64,000 nucleotides of DNA from Ectorhizobium quercum (lineage in GTDB: Bacteria > Pseudomonadota > Alphaproteobacteria > Rhizobiales > Rhizobiaceae), in the NCBI RefSeq assembly GCF_026552795.1, contig NZ_JANFPI010000001.1, positions 496,001 to 560,000 of the forward strand, in the 5' to 3' direction. Below are positions 25,770-34,865 of this stretch, in pieces. Numbering within the stretch: the stretch's first letter is position 1; each line of letters starts with the position of its first letter. The notes under the pieces were generated by a model, which did no database searches, was not told the DNA's origin, and was given only the letters and a program-made list of their open reading frames with translations. The position numbers and the translations under genes were made by a program.

Positions 25770-26498
25770 ATGGCGAAGAGGGTTCGCGACGGCAGCAAGG
25801 TCTTCAGCAGCATCCGGGATTCGATCCTGCGGCTCGAATTGCGTCCGGGTGCGGTGATCGATGAGGCCGAGCTTGCCACGAGGCTCGATGTTTCCAGAAC
25901 GCCGGTACGCGAAGCCATCATCCAGTTGATTTCCGATGGCCTCGTCATCAGGGACGGGCGCACGGCCAGGATTGCGCCGCTCGATTTCGACGAGGTGCCG
26001 AAACTCTACGATGCGCTGCTCGTATCGAGCCGGATGGTCCACAGGCTCGCCGCCCAGAACCGGACCGAAAAGGATCTGCGCAAGATCAAGGCGACGATGA
26101 TCGCCTTCGAGGAAGGGATCAAGACCGGAGACGGGCTGTCGCGCTCCGAACTCAACGTCGATTTCCATCTGGCGATCTCGGCGGCGGCCCATAACAGCTA
26201 CTTCGAGGATTTCTACGAAGGCGTTCTCTTCGCGACGATCCGGCTGGCCAGAGCCTGTTTTTCGGGTGATGAGCCGTCCGAATTCGCACCAGCCTATCCC
26301 GACGAGGACATTGCCGCGCATCTGGCGGAAACAGCGCGGCATCACAGGCTGATGTATGAAACGATTCTCAAGCACGACGTCGAAGGATCGGACCGGATGG
26401 CTGTCCTGCACGAAAATCTTTCCAAGGCCAGACTGCAAAGAAAGCTCTTTTCCACGTCCGAAGCATTGACGCCCGAAGTGTCCCTCGCTCCCGCCTGA
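25770..26498 (+). CDS. GntR-family regulator (FCD/FadR type)
   Basis: A 242-residue regulator: N-terminal winged helix (LRPGAVIDEAELATRLDVSR then TPVREAIIQL) and a C-terminal FCD ligand domain (His-containing metal site expected around DFHLAISAAAHN). ATG 25770 is preceded by a GGGAAAGGGGGC stretch. It closes the hyu cluster and is the likely repressor of it. No obvious palindromic site was found in its own 178-bp upstream gap; the inverted repeat before hyuA is a candidate. Confidence 0.88.
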   Translation: MAKRVRDGSKVFSSIRDSILRLELRPGAVIDEAELATRLDVSRTPVREAIIQLISDGLVIRDGRTARIAPLDFDEVPKLYDALLVSSRMVHRLAAQNRTEKDLRKIKATMIAFEEGIKTGDGLSRSELNVDFHLAISAAAHNSYFEDFYEGVLFATIRLARACFSGDEPSEFAPAYPDEDIAAHLAETARHHRLMYETILKHDVEGSDRMAVLHENLSKARLQRKLFSTSEALTPEVSLAPA

Positions 26499-26626
26499 CT
26501 GCCGTTTTCCAAGGCCTGCCCTGCTTCGGCGTCCGCGATCTGCCGGGTTGCGGCGTTTCGCGTCGATTCCGCCCATGATCGGCGCACTTCCGTGCGGCTT
26601 GTCCCATCCTGCGAATAGGAGTTTAA

Positions 26627-26671
26627 ATGGTCGGAAGAACCGTCAAACGGAAAATGGGTAACTTAGGCTAA
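26627..26671 (+). CDS. Possible 14-codon leader peptide upstream of cbpA
   Basis: ATG GTC GGA at 26627 is preceded by AGGAG with a 5-nt spacer, and the frame reads MVGRTVKRKMGNLG then TAA. The stop is 14 nt before the GTG of the DnaJ-like gene. It may be a leader peptide or a chance short frame; there is no further evidence. Confidence 0.3.
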   Translation: MVGRTVKRKMGNLG

Positions 26672-26685
26672 GTCCGGAGTAAGAC

Positions 26686-27588
26686 GTGAAAAATCCTTAT
26701 GAGGTCCTTGGTGTCAGTCCGACCGCCTCGGCGGCGGAGATTCAGTCCGCCTATCGCAAGCTGGCAAAAAAGCTGCATCCCGATCTGAACCCGGGTGACA
26801 AGGCTGCCGAAGAGAAGTTCAAGGAGGTCGCGTCGGCTTACGATCTGCTCGGGGACGCCGAAAAGCGGAAGCGTTTTGACAGTGGCGAGATCGACGAGTC
26901 GGGAGCGGAGCGGCCGCAACATCACTATTACCGGGACTACGCGCATTCGGATGGCGGGCATTCCTATACGGATACGTCGGGATTCGCAGACTTCATGGAT
27001 TCCGACGATGCCTTCGCCGAGCTTCTGAGACGCAGCCAGCGCAGCCGTGCCAACCGGCGCGGCGAGGACCTGCACTACACGCTGTCCATATCCTTCGTGG
27101 AATCGATCACCGGCGCGACCAAGCGCCTGACCCTTCCCGGGGGCGATACGCTGGATGTCACCATTCCGGCCGGCCTCGTCGACGGGCAGGTGCTTCGCCT
27201 CAAGGGCAAGGGCGCGCCGGGCGCCGGCAAGGGCGGCCCCGGCGATGCGCTCATCCAGGTCGAGGTGCTTCCGGATCCCCGTTTCGATCGTGACGGCGAC
27301 GACATCTCGCTCGAATTGCCCATTTCGCTCACCGAGGCGGTGCTTGGCGGCAAGATACGTGTCCCGACGCCCACCGGCGATGTCTCGATGGCGGTGCCGA
27401 AGGGCTCGAACACCGGCACGACGCTGCGCCTGCGCGGCAAAGGGGCCCCGCGGCGAGGAGGCGGGCATGGCGACGAGTTCGTCAGGCTCAAGGTCGTTCT
27501 GCCGAAGCAGCACGATCCCGAGCTGGAAGCCTTCGTTTCGAACTGGACGGCCGGAAAAGACTTCAATCCACGCGAGGACAGGTCATGA
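26686..27588 (+). CDS. cbpA: DnaJ-class co-chaperone, CbpA-like
   Basis: A 300-residue J protein: J domain (residues about 3-66) with HPD in [12 protein letters not shown], a short Gly/His/Asp-rich linker, then two beta-sandwich substrate domains of the DnaJ C-terminal type. There is no zinc-finger region, which makes it CbpA (type II) and not DnaJ. GTG start with GGAG 7 nt upstream. The following cbpM-like gene overlaps by 4 bp. CbpA works with DnaK in stress and stationary phase. Confidence 0.9.
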   Translation: MKNPYEVLGVSPTASAAEIQSAYRKLAKKLHPDLNPGDKAAEEKFKEVASAYDLLGDAEKRKRFDSGEIDESGAERPQHHYYRDYAHSDGGHSYTDTSGFADFMDSDDAFAELLRRSQRSRANRRGEDLHYTLSISFVESITGATKRLTLPGGDTLDVTIPAGLVDGQVLRLKGKGAPGAGKGGPGDALIQVEVLPDPRFDRDGDDISLELPISLTEAVLGGKIRVPTPTGDVSMAVPKGSNTGTTLRLRGKGAPRRGGGHGDEFVRLKVVLPKQHDPELEAFVSNWTAGKDFNPREDRS

Positions 27589-27866
27589 TCATCACCAAGA
27601 AGGAGTTCCTGACGCGGTCGGGTTTGCAGGGCCACACGCTCGAATTCTGGATCGAGCAGCAATGGGTCATCCCCGAAGAGACGGAGTCCGGACTGTTCTT
27701 TTCGGATGCCGACGTCGCCCGGGCCTATCTCATCCGCGATCTCACCGAACGGCTCGGCGCGAACGAGGCGGGAGTGGATGTCATCCTGCACCTGCTCGAC
27801 CAGCTTCACGGCCTGCGCCGCGCCCTGGAGCAGTTGCAGACGGATATGAAGGAAAAGGACGTCTGA
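27585..27866 (+). CDS. cbpM: CbpM-like chaperone modulator
   Basis: A 93-residue MerR-like helix-turn-helix-fold protein ([23 protein letters not shown]) with a C-terminal helical part. CbpM inhibits CbpA by binding its J domain. Start ATG overlaps the cbpA stop (ATGA). Pairing and order with CbpA match the enterobacterial operon. Confidence 0.85.
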   Translation: MIITKKEFLTRSGLQGHTLEFWIEQQWVIPEETESGLFFSDADVARAYLIRDLTERLGANEAGVDVILHLLDQLHGLRRALEQLQTDMKEKDV

Positions 27867-27920
27867 TTCTTCCAGCCGTCAGGCGACCGACGTCTCCCAT
27901 AGGCCGTGATCGCCCTCGCT

Positions 27921-28934
27921 TCAGGGCAGGGGCGTCATCGTCGGCTTCCGCCGGAAGTCGACACCGTAGAGTGCGGAGAAGATGTCGATGCCGGCGGAAA
28001 TCAGGGGTGTCCGTACGCCTTGTCTGCGTCCGAGCGCCTCCAGCGGCACGAGCCCGTAGGGAACGTCTTCCAGCACATAGCGGGTGGACAGGCTGGCCGG
28101 GCCGAGAGGGCTGAGACCGCGTTCGACGATGGTTTTCGAAATCTCCGGGACGGTCCCGCCGGACATGCCGTTCCATTCGGCGAAATAGCTGTATGTGGAA
28201 CGGGTCTCGACGCCGATGCTGGCGGCGATTGCCTGGCGTTCGGCGTCGAGCGCATCGATCAGTTTTCCGGCATGCTCCGTATAGCCGGCATAGGTCAGCC
28301 AGCTTTCGCCCTTTTCCATGCGGGTGAAATTGCAGAGCGCGTTCGCATAATGGGCTATGGGATTGATGTTGTTGAGATCGGCGCCCGCCAGCGGCGTGAG
28401 CGACGAGAGCGCGGTGGCCGGCAGAAGAGGCTGGAGAACCCGTCGCAGACCTTGCGCATGCGGCCCTGCCGAAAACACCTCCAGCGTTTCCTTGATCCGC
28501 GACACCAGCACCTCGCAAGGGCCGGTCATCCGCGCATTGACCGGCGGCACCGGCGTCGCCCCGATCGGGACGTCGATGCCGCGCCCTTTCAGCCTCTCCG
28601 CCAGAAGCGAGGTCGCGAAGGCGAGCGCGCCGCTCACCAGAACGCATTGGCCGTTGCCGAGATGCGCGTCGAGCGCATCGACGGCGGCCAAATGGCCCTC
28701 GACCTGCTGGGCGATGACGGCCAGTTCCGCGCCTTCGAGCGCGGTGTGCGGATCGAGGAATTCGATCTGCCATTGGCCGCTGACGCAGCCGCTTCCTTTC
28801 AGGACAGGCCGATCGGAAAAGCGGGCTCGGCCACGGCCGGACAAGGAGACGATAACGGCCTGGTGGCCCTGCGAAAGCCAGTAGGCGGCAAGACTGAGAC
28901 CGACGGCGCCGGCTCCGAAAATCGCGATACGCAT
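27921..28934 (-). CDS. Octopine/nopaline (opine) dehydrogenase family protein
   Basis: A 337-residue NAD(P)-dependent dehydrogenase: N-terminal Rossmann motif IAIFGAGAVGLSLAAYWL and a C-terminal all-helical domain containing NNINPIAHYANALCNFTRME, whose His matches the catalytic position of opine dehydrogenases. Such enzymes make or oxidise N-(carboxyalkyl) amino acids. ATG 28934 is backed by an excellent AGGAGGAG. It is the last gene of the minus-strand block and is preceded by a decayed kinase. Ketopantoate reductases share the first domain, but the helical domain fits opine dehydrogenase better. Confidence 0.78.
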   Translation of the reverse strand: MRIAIFGAGAVGLSLAAYWLSQGHQAVIVSLSGRGRARFSDRPVLKGSGCVSGQWQIEFLDPHTALEGAELAVIAQQVEGHLAAVDALDAHLGNGQCVLVSGALAFATSLLAERLKGRGIDVPIGATPVPPVNARMTGPCEVLVSRIKETLEVFSAGPHAQGLRRVLQPLLPATALSSLTPLAGADLNNINPIAHYANALCNFTRMEKGESWLTYAGYTEHAGKLIDALDAERQAIAASIGVETRSTYSYFAEWNGMSGGTVPEISKTIVERGLSPLGPASLSTRYVLEDVPYGLVPLEALGRRQGVRTPLISAGIDIFSALYGVDFRRKPTMTPLP

Positions 28935-28951
28935 ATGCTCCTCCTGCGGGG

Positions 28952-29756
28952 TCAGCGGCGCCAGCCGTGTGACAGGGCCAGGGCTTCGCGAAAACGGCGA
29001 CGATCGGCTGCGGAAATCGCATTGCCCGGATCGTATTCCCGCGGATTGCCGAGTTTTGTGCGGATATCGAGACCGCAAAGCTCCGCCAGCCCGATGGCGG
29101 TCAGTTCGTGCATCGGCGGCACGAGGATTTTCCGGCCGCAGGCCGAGGCGATCATTCCGGCGAAAGCGCCGCTTTGCGACAGGCCGCCATCGATGGAGAT
29201 CGGGTCGTGGGATGGAGCGGCTTTGCCCGCCTCGTCGATCAGGATCGCCGTCAGCATGGCGATGCCTTCCAGTACGGCCCGCACGAGATCCTGCTTGCCG
29301 GTCGCATGGTCCATGCCGATGAAGAGCGGCGCGGCCGTCCTGTCCCAGAAGGGTGCGGCAAGCCCGGACAGGGCAGGGACGAAGACGATGCCGCGGCTTG
29401 CGGCGCTCGGGCCTTCGAAACCGTCCAGCGCGGCTGCGTCCTGAAAGAGACCGAGGCGCCGGGCCCACTCGATGGCGGCCCCGGCGTCATAGACGCCGCC
29501 TTCGATCGCCAGAACCGTCCGGTCTTGTGCGCGGCTTCGACGGCGGGAACGTTGCGCAGAAGCCAGCCGAGCTTGCTTGCGGAGAAATAGGGATCGAGCG
29601 TCAAGCCGGAGATTTCGCGCGACCGCGCTTCGGCGTGCGGGCATCCTGCCAGACGATGACCGGCGAAAGGGGCGTGCCGGTCAGCGCATCCCAGGAGAGA
29701 CAGCTTTCGCCCTGGTTGGCGACGGCGATGGCATCGACCGCACCGGCCGCCTGTCA
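28952..29756 (-). pseudogene. Decayed FGGY-family (glycerol kinase-like) kinase, three fragments
   Basis: Three kinase blocks in different frames. Block 1, directly after the TetR stop, reads AAGAVDAIAVANQGES then ends at WQDARTPKRGRAKSPA and a stop; this matches the FGGY N-terminal core (normally about residue 70). Block 2 in another frame reads GLTLDPYFSASKLGWLLRNVP. Block 3 (open to 28952) begins TVLAIEGGVYDAGAAIEWARR and runs to the end of a kinase, including SIDGGLSQSGAF and the conserved C-terminal core. About 60-70 N-terminal residues, some 20 residues between blocks 1 and 2, and perhaps 180 between blocks 2 and 3 are missing. It cannot be a working kinase. The junction with the TetR gene looks like a deletion joint. 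Confidence 0.85.
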
Positions 29757-30428
29757 GGAGTTCAGGTTGCTGGCCACCGACAGCATTCGTTTCCATTCCT
29801 CCAGAAGCTGCTTCTGGGTGTCCTTGGTGGAATCGGAACTGAAGCTGTTGTGGAGGGCGATGCCGCGCATGACGCAGAGGTTCAGTTGAATGAAACGGCT
29901 CGTCTTCGGGTCGCTCAGCGGCGAACCGAGCAATTTCGCCAGCAGCCTGTCGCGGTGCGAGGCCCAGCGCACCATGATTTCGCGGATGCCGTTGCCGAGT
30001 TCGTCGTCGTTTCGCGAGGCGAGCATGATTTCCAGCGACGCGATATAGTTGCCGGCCTGGAACAGCTTCTCCCAGAGCAGATCCGTGATGTCGGTCACGG
30101 CCATGCGGCGGATATCGTTTTCGTTGGCCGCGACCCAGTCCTCTTCCCACGAGGAGATCAGATATTCGAACGCGGCGATGATCAGCGCATTCCGGCTCGG
30201 AAACTGGTGGGTCAACGCACCGCGGGATACATTGGCGCGCGAGGCGACATCTTCCGTCGAGAAACGTCCGTAACCCACCTCGTTCATTGCATCCAGGGCG
30301 GCCTGGCAGAGTTTCTTCCGGGTCTCTTCCGACCGCTCCGCCTGTGTCCGCCTTCTGGCCGGTGTGACCCTGCGCTTTCTCGTCATCGGGCTCCGTTTCG
30401 TTCTCATTTCGCCGCCACGGTCCGCCAT
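29754..30428 (-). CDS. TetR/AcrR-family regulator
   Basis: A 224-residue regulator with N-terminal TetR helix-turn-helix (ALDAMNEVGYGRFSTEDVAS then RANVSRGALTHQFPSRNALI; residues about 45-85), a basic N-terminal extension and a helical ligand domain. Start could be 30428, 30407 or 30386; GGAG lies before the last. Its 3' end runs directly into the FGGY pseudogene block 1, so its C-terminus (SVASNLNS then stop) may be original or set by the deletion. Located between GAF and kinase remnants in the minus-strand block; target unknown. Confidence 0.82.
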   Translation of the reverse strand: MADRGGEMRTKRSPMTRKRRVTPARRRTQAERSEETRKKLCQAALDAMNEVGYGRFSTEDVASRANVSRGALTHQFPSRNALIIAAFEYLISSWEEDWVAANENDIRRMAVTDITDLLWEKLFQAGNYIASLEIMLASRNDDELGNGIREIMVRWASHRDRLLAKLLGSPLSDPKTSRFIQLNLCVMRGIALHNSFSSDSTKDTQKQLLEEWKRMLSVASNLNS

Positions 30429-30540
30429 CCGTATCCGCTCGTCTTTCGAAAGCTGATACTAGACGATACCGGTATGGGGAATAGGCTTTCACGAAAAATC
30501 AAGGCGTCGCGCCGAATGACCGCACCGGCCGAGAGCCGCT

Positions 30541-31050
30541 TCACGCGGGCCTGAACGTCGCGGCAACGACCGGCGCGACGATGCCGGCAAGCATCTTCAG
30601 ATAACCGGAGTCCGCCGCGGTGAAACGGCCTTCGTCATGCGAAATGTTGACGGAGCCGATCACGCTGCCGTTCCAGATCAGCGGAACGTTAATCATGCCT
30701 CCGATGCCGAGGTCGAAAATCGTCGCGAAATCCGTGAAGTTGTTGCGGATGTCGTCCCGGTTCCTCGATATCAGCACCTCGCCCCGGTCGAGAACCGTCT
30801 CGCCCCAGACGGTGTCCTGCTTCTTCTTGCGCCCCAGCAGGGGATAGGCGTCGAGATTGCTGGAATGAAGCCGCTCGATTTCCATGTCCTTCTCGATGAA
30901 GCGGAACAATGTGAAGAGCTTGTGCCCGTAGCGCTGCGCGACGATTTCATCGAGCGCCCGATACGCGCCGGCCGGATCGAGCGGGCCGGTGGTGACGGAC
31001 ACGAGGCGAGCGATATCGTCGAGGGTGGGTTTCCTGTCATGCATGAACAT
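30541..31050 (-). CDS. GAF-domain protein
   Basis: A 169-residue protein, essentially one GAF domain: QRYGHKLFTLFRFIEKDMEIERL (about 40-60), IFDLGIGGMINVPLIWNGSV then IGSVNISHDEG (about 115-145). There is no kinase, cyclase or DNA-binding part, so it is a free ligand-sensing module. ATG 31050 has AAAGG upstream; a second Met is 2 codons on. Lies 73 bp after the permease livM in the same direction, so it may be the last gene of that operon and sense its substrate (inference). Confidence 0.8.
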   Translation of the reverse strand: MFMHDRKPTLDDIARLVSVTTGPLDPAGAYRALDEIVAQRYGHKLFTLFRFIEKDMEIERLHSSNLDAYPLLGRKKKQDTVWGETVLDRGEVLISRNRDDIRNNFTDFATIFDLGIGGMINVPLIWNGSVIGSVNISHDEGRFTAADSGYLKMLAGIVAPVVAATFRPA

Positions 31051-31123
31051 ATACTGCCTTTTCTGATCTGCCCGATGGCGGAAACGGCCGGAATCGCCGC
31101 CGCCAGCGATGAATGCTCGCCGT

Positions 31124-32047
31124 CTATCGGGACGGGGTCGCGCCGGGCCGGACAATGAGATGGTCGTGCGCTTCCGGAACGAGGCCTTTCAGCCGGAACC
31201 GGAGAACGATGAGCAGCGTGGCGCTCAGGAAGAGTTCGCGCAGCGCAGCGCCCTGGGGCGGCGTGATGTAGGGAATGAAGGGAACGAGGAAACGGGTTCC
31301 CTCGAGGATGAGGATGATCACCGCCGCGCCGACCACCGCGCCGCGGTTGTTGCCCACGCCCCCGGCCAGCAGCGAGAGCTTCACGTAAAGGGTCATCAGG
31401 GGCACGAACAGCTCTGGCGAGATGAAGGAGGTGTAGTGGGCGTAGAGCCCGCCGGCCAGGCCGACGATGCCGCTGCCGATCGCAAAGGCCGTCACCTTGA
31501 AGAGCCGGGCGTTCTTGCCGGCAACCCCCACGACGACGTCGTCGTCGCGAATGGCGTGGAGAACCCGGCCGAAGGGCGAGTAGAGGATGCGCTGGCACAG
31601 GACGTAAAGCGCCAGCACGACGGCGGCGACGATCGCCAGGTAGATCAGGTTGAACTGGAGCGTCGTCACCTCTGAGCGGAACGGGCGGGGAATGCCCGAA
31701 ATGCCGTCGGTCCCGTTCGTCAGCCAGATCTCGTTCGAGGCGACGATCCTGATCGCCTCGGCGAAGCCAAGCGTGACGATGGCAAGATAATGATCTTTCA
31801 GCCGGCTGCTGACCAGCGAGAGAAACGCCCCGGCGGCGGCGGCGGCGAGCGCGCCGGCCAGCATGCCGACGCCGATCGGAAGGCCGAGGGACTTGGTGAG
31901 AAGCGCGCTCGTATAGGCGCCCACGGCGGCCGAGCCCACCAGGCCGAGATTGACCAGCCCCGCCATGCCCCACATCACGTTGAGACCGAGCGCCATCACC
32001 GCGTAAATTCCGGCGACGACCGTCATGCTGACAAGATAGATTTCCAT
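31124..32047 (-). CDS. livM: Branched-chain amino acid-type ABC permease (LivM-like)
   Basis: A 307-residue membrane permease with about eight segments. The family N-terminus GIYAVMALGLNVMWGMAGLVNLG is clear, as is the EAA-like loop near FGRVLHAIRDDDVV. With LivH it forms the translocation channel. Start is 1 bp after the livH stop. The importer has its own periplasmic protein and two ATPases upstream, so it is a complete HAAT-type system. Confidence 0.93.
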   Translation of the reverse strand: MEIYLVSMTVVAGIYAVMALGLNVMWGMAGLVNLGLVGSAAVGAYTSALLTKSLGLPIGVGMLAGALAAAAAGAFLSLVSSRLKDHYLAIVTLGFAEAIRIVASNEIWLTNGTDGISGIPRPFRSEVTTLQFNLIYLAIVAAVVLALYVLCQRILYSPFGRVLHAIRDDDVVVGVAGKNARLFKVTAFAIGSGIVGLAGGLYAHYTSFISPELFVPLMTLYVKLSLLAGGVGNNRGAVVGAAVIILILEGTRFLVPFIPYITPPQGAALRELFLSATLLIVLRFRLKGLVPEAHDHLIVRPGATPSR

Positions 32048-32048
32048 T

Positions 32049-32909
32049 TCAGGCTGCCTCCCGCCCGAGAATGCCTTGCGGACGGATCGTCAGGATGACG
32101 ATGATGGCCAGGAAGGCGATCGACGATTTGTAACTTGCCGGCAGCGCCAGCAGGGAAAGCTCTTCCGCGATGCCGACCACCATCGCGCCGGCGACGGCGC
32201 CGGGAATGCTGCCGAGCCCGCCGACCACCGCGGCGGCGAAAATCGGCAGCATCGCCCGGAAGCCCGTCAGCGGATCGATGGAGGAATCGAGGCCGATCAG
32301 CATGCCGCCCAGCCCGGCGAGCCCCATCCCCATGAAGGAGACCATGCGCGCCACCGTTTTCGCGTTGATGCCCTTGATATCGGCGAGTTGCGGGTTGTCC
32401 GCCACGGCGCGCATCGCCTTTCCCATCCGGGTGAAGGAGAGAAAGCCGAAGACGAGCCCCATGACGACGACCGAGACGGCGATGTTCTGGAGTTGCTGGG
32501 GGCCGACATGGATACCCCAGAACACCAGGTCCCGCGCCAGCGGCAGGTCGTAGCCGCGCAGGTCGCTTCCGAAGAAAAGCCGGACGAGGTTCTCCAACCC
32601 GATCGTCAGCGCCAGAGAGCCGATGGCCGTGGTGATGAAGCCTGCGGAACGGAAGGGCTTCAGCACGAACTCGTCCGTAAGCAGCCCGACGACCCCGCCG
32701 GCGAGCAAGGCGACGGCCAGGGAGGGCAGGACCGGCAGGCCGAACGCGGTGTTTGCGACCCACCCCGCGAAGGCGCCCACGGTGGCATGCGAGGCGATCG
32801 CGAAGTTGGGAAAACGCAGGACGGCATACATTGCGCTCAGCCCGATGGCCGGTATGGCGAGAATGCTTCCCGCCATGATGCCGTTGACGAGCAGTTGGAG
32901 AACGTTCAT
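32049..32909 (-). CDS. livH: Branched-chain amino acid-type ABC permease (LivH-like)
   Basis: A 286-residue permease, ATG 32909 selected because the family begins MNVLQLLVNGIMAGSILAI; the frame upstream is antisense filler. It contains the LivH signature GLSAMYAVLRFPNFA and KTVARMVSFMGMGLAGLGGM. 14 bp after the binding-protein stop. Pairs with LivM. Confidence 0.93.
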   Translation of the reverse strand: MNVLQLLVNGIMAGSILAIPAIGLSAMYAVLRFPNFAIASHATVGAFAGWVANTAFGLPVLPSLAVALLAGGVVGLLTDEFVLKPFRSAGFITTAIGSLALTIGLENLVRLFFGSDLRGYDLPLARDLVFWGIHVGPQQLQNIAVSVVVMGLVFGFLSFTRMGKAMRAVADNPQLADIKGINAKTVARMVSFMGMGLAGLGGMLIGLDSSIDPLTGFRAMLPIFAAAVVGGLGSIPGAVAGAMVVGIAEELSLLALPASYKSSIAFLAIIVILTIRPQGILGREAA

Positions 32910-32923
32910 CTCGGCGTCCCCGT

Positions 32924-34111
32924 TCAGACGATCTTGATCAGTTCGATCTTGCCGTCCTTCGCTTCGCTGTAACGGAAGCGGCAATCGATGATGTCACCCT
33001 TTTCGTTGAAGTCGCACGCGCCGCTGGCGCCGTCGTAGTTCACGTCCTTGCCCTCGCGCAGCAGCTTCAGGCCCTCGACGGCGGACGGCACCTTGACGCC
33101 CTCGCCTTGCGAGATCAGGCGCACGGTGTCGCGAATGTCGGTGCCGCTCGCGCTCTTCGCCTTCTCGATGGCCAGCAGGGCGAGGCTTATCCAGTCCGTC
33201 GCCTGTGCCTCGTAGGAATCGGGAGACGCGGCGCCGAGCCGTTCCTGCACCAGCGTATAGGCCTGGCTGTCCACGTCGCTGGAAGGCTGCACGGCGATCA
33301 GGCCGTCCGTCACCTCGGCGGGAATGCCTTCCGCGACCTGGGCCGTATAGGCGTAGGACTGGGTGAACCTCGCGCCCTCATAGCCGGCGCGGTAGAGGTC
33401 CTTGAGCAAGACGGTCAGGTCCGGCGAGTAGCTGTTGAGATAGATCAGGTCGGGCTGCGCCGCGATCGCGCTGTCGATTTCCGAGCGATAGCTCGTCTTG
33501 GACGGTTCATAGACGAGGCCGCCGACCAGCGACGCCCCGTTGGCGGCAAGGACGGTCTCCAGATTGTCCTTCATCGACAGGGCGAACGGCGTCTGCACGG
33601 CGACGTAGAAGATTTTCTTCGCACCGGTGGACGCGATGTACTCGGCATGTTTCGTCGCCTGCAGGGTCGTCGTCGGCTGGGTGCGGAAGATGTAGCCCTG
33701 ATGCGGAAGCTGGGTGATGGAATCCGCCCCCGAAACGGTCATCAGGCACGTCCTGCTTTCCCAGCACACGGGCGCCACCGCGGAGGTGACGGCGGAAGCC
33801 CAGGTTCCCATGATGACCGGAACGCCGTCGACGCCCACGAGCTTCTGGGCGGCGCGCACGGCGGCTTCCGGGTTGGTCTGGTCGTCCTCGATGATCAGTT
33901 CGATCTGGCGGCCGAGCACGCCTCCGGCCTTGTTGACCTCGTCGGCGACGGCCTGCATGGCCTGGACCATACGGGGGCCGTCCTGGGCGCCGGCGCCCGT
34001 CAGCGGTGTCAGGACGCCCAGCTTGACGGGCGTCTCCGCCCGGAGAAGGCCGGGTGCGCAGAGCCCGCCGGCAACGAGGGCGGTGGCGGAAAGAAATTCT
34101 CTTCTGTTCAT
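32924..34111 (-). CDS. ABC transporter substrate-binding protein (LivK-like, HAAT type)
   Basis: A 395-residue type I periplasmic binding protein. N-terminal export signal MNRREFLSATALVAGGLCAP with twin-arginine-like RRxFL; cleavage likely after LLRAE near residue 26. Mature start VKLGVLTPLTGAGAQDGPRM is typical of LivK. AAGGGGA precedes ATG 34111. The ligand is not necessarily a branched-chain amino acid; this family also binds amides, urea and aromatic compounds. Neighbouring amidohydrolase and opine-dehydrogenase genes hint at an amide or amino-acid conjugate (inference). Confidence 0.9.
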   Translation of the reverse strand: MNRREFLSATALVAGGLCAPGLLRAETPVKLGVLTPLTGAGAQDGPRMVQAMQAVADEVNKAGGVLGRQIELIIEDDQTNPEAAVRAAQKLVGVDGVPVIMGTWASAVTSAVAPVCWESRTCLMTVSGADSITQLPHQGYIFRTQPTTTLQATKHAEYIASTGAKKIFYVAVQTPFALSMKDNLETVLAANGASLVGGLVYEPSKTSYRSEIDSAIAAQPDLIYLNSYSPDLTVLLKDLYRAGYEGARFTQSYAYTAQVAEGIPAEVTDGLIAVQPSSDVDSQAYTLVQERLGAASPDSYEAQATDWISLALLAIEKAKSASGTDIRDTVRLISQGEGVKVPSAVEGLKLLREGKDVNYDGASGACDFNEKGDIIDCRFRYSEAKDGKIELIKIV

Positions 34112-34157
34112 CGTGGTTCCCCTTTTTTTCGAACAGGTCTGCTGGATCTATGCGGTA

Positions 34158-34865
34158 TCAGCCTCCAAGGAACATGCGGTTGATGTCCTTGTTGGCCAGA
34201 AGCTCGACGGACGGGCCGTCCACGTTGTTCCTGCCGTCCACGAGAATGTAGGTCCTGTCGGAGATGGCCATCGCATCGCGCGCGTTCTGCTCGACGAGCG
34301 CGATGGCCTTGCCGACATCCCGGAGCCTGATGATTTCCTGAAACAGTTCGTCGGCCGCCGTGGGAGAAAGCCCGGCCGTCGGCTCGTCGAGCAGGACGAG
34401 GCCGGGATCGACCATCAGCGCCATGCCGACCGCCAGCAGTTGCCGCTGTCCGCCGGACAGCGTCTTGGCGAGCTGGCCGCGCTTGCGCCTGAGGATCGGG
34501 AAATGCGTCATGACCTCTTCCGCCCGCTCGCGGAACTGGCGGGGATTGATGTAGCCGCCCATTTCCAGATTCTCGTAGACGGTCATGTTGCCGAAGACGT
34601 TGTGTTCCTGGGGCACGAAAGCGATGCCGTGGCGGGAGATGTCATGCGGCCTGAGGCCGCCGATCGGCGTGTCGGCGAAGACGATCCGCCCCTCGGATGG
34701 GTGCAGCAAGCCGGCAATGGTTTTCAGCAGCGTGGACTTCCCGGCGCCGTTGGGACCGACGATGCAGACGATCTCGCGCGGTTCGACCCGGAAATTCAGG
34801 CCCTTCAGGATCTGGTCGCCGGGGGTGTATCCGGCAACGAGATTCTCGACGGTCAATACGGTCAT
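34158..34865 (-). CDS. livF: ABC ATPase (LivF-like)
   Basis: A 235-residue importer ATPase. Walker A GPNGAGKSTLLKT (about 34-46), Q loop FVPQEHNVF, signature LSGGQRQLLAVGMALM, Walker B LVLLDEPTAGLSP and H-loop LVEQNARDA. The short insert-free form is LivF. ATG 34865 sits inside the livG end (4-bp overlap). With LivG forms the heterodimeric ATPase. Confidence 0.93.
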   Translation of the reverse strand: MTVLTVENLVAGYTPGDQILKGLNFRVEPREIVCIVGPNGAGKSTLLKTIAGLLHPSEGRIVFADTPIGGLRPHDISRHGIAFVPQEHNVFGNMTVYENLEMGGYINPRQFRERAEEVMTHFPILRRKRGQLAKTLSGGQRQLLAVGMALMVDPGLVLLDEPTAGLSPTAADELFQEIIRLRDVGKAIALVEQNARDAMAISDRTYILVDGRNNVDGPSVELLANKDINRMFLGG

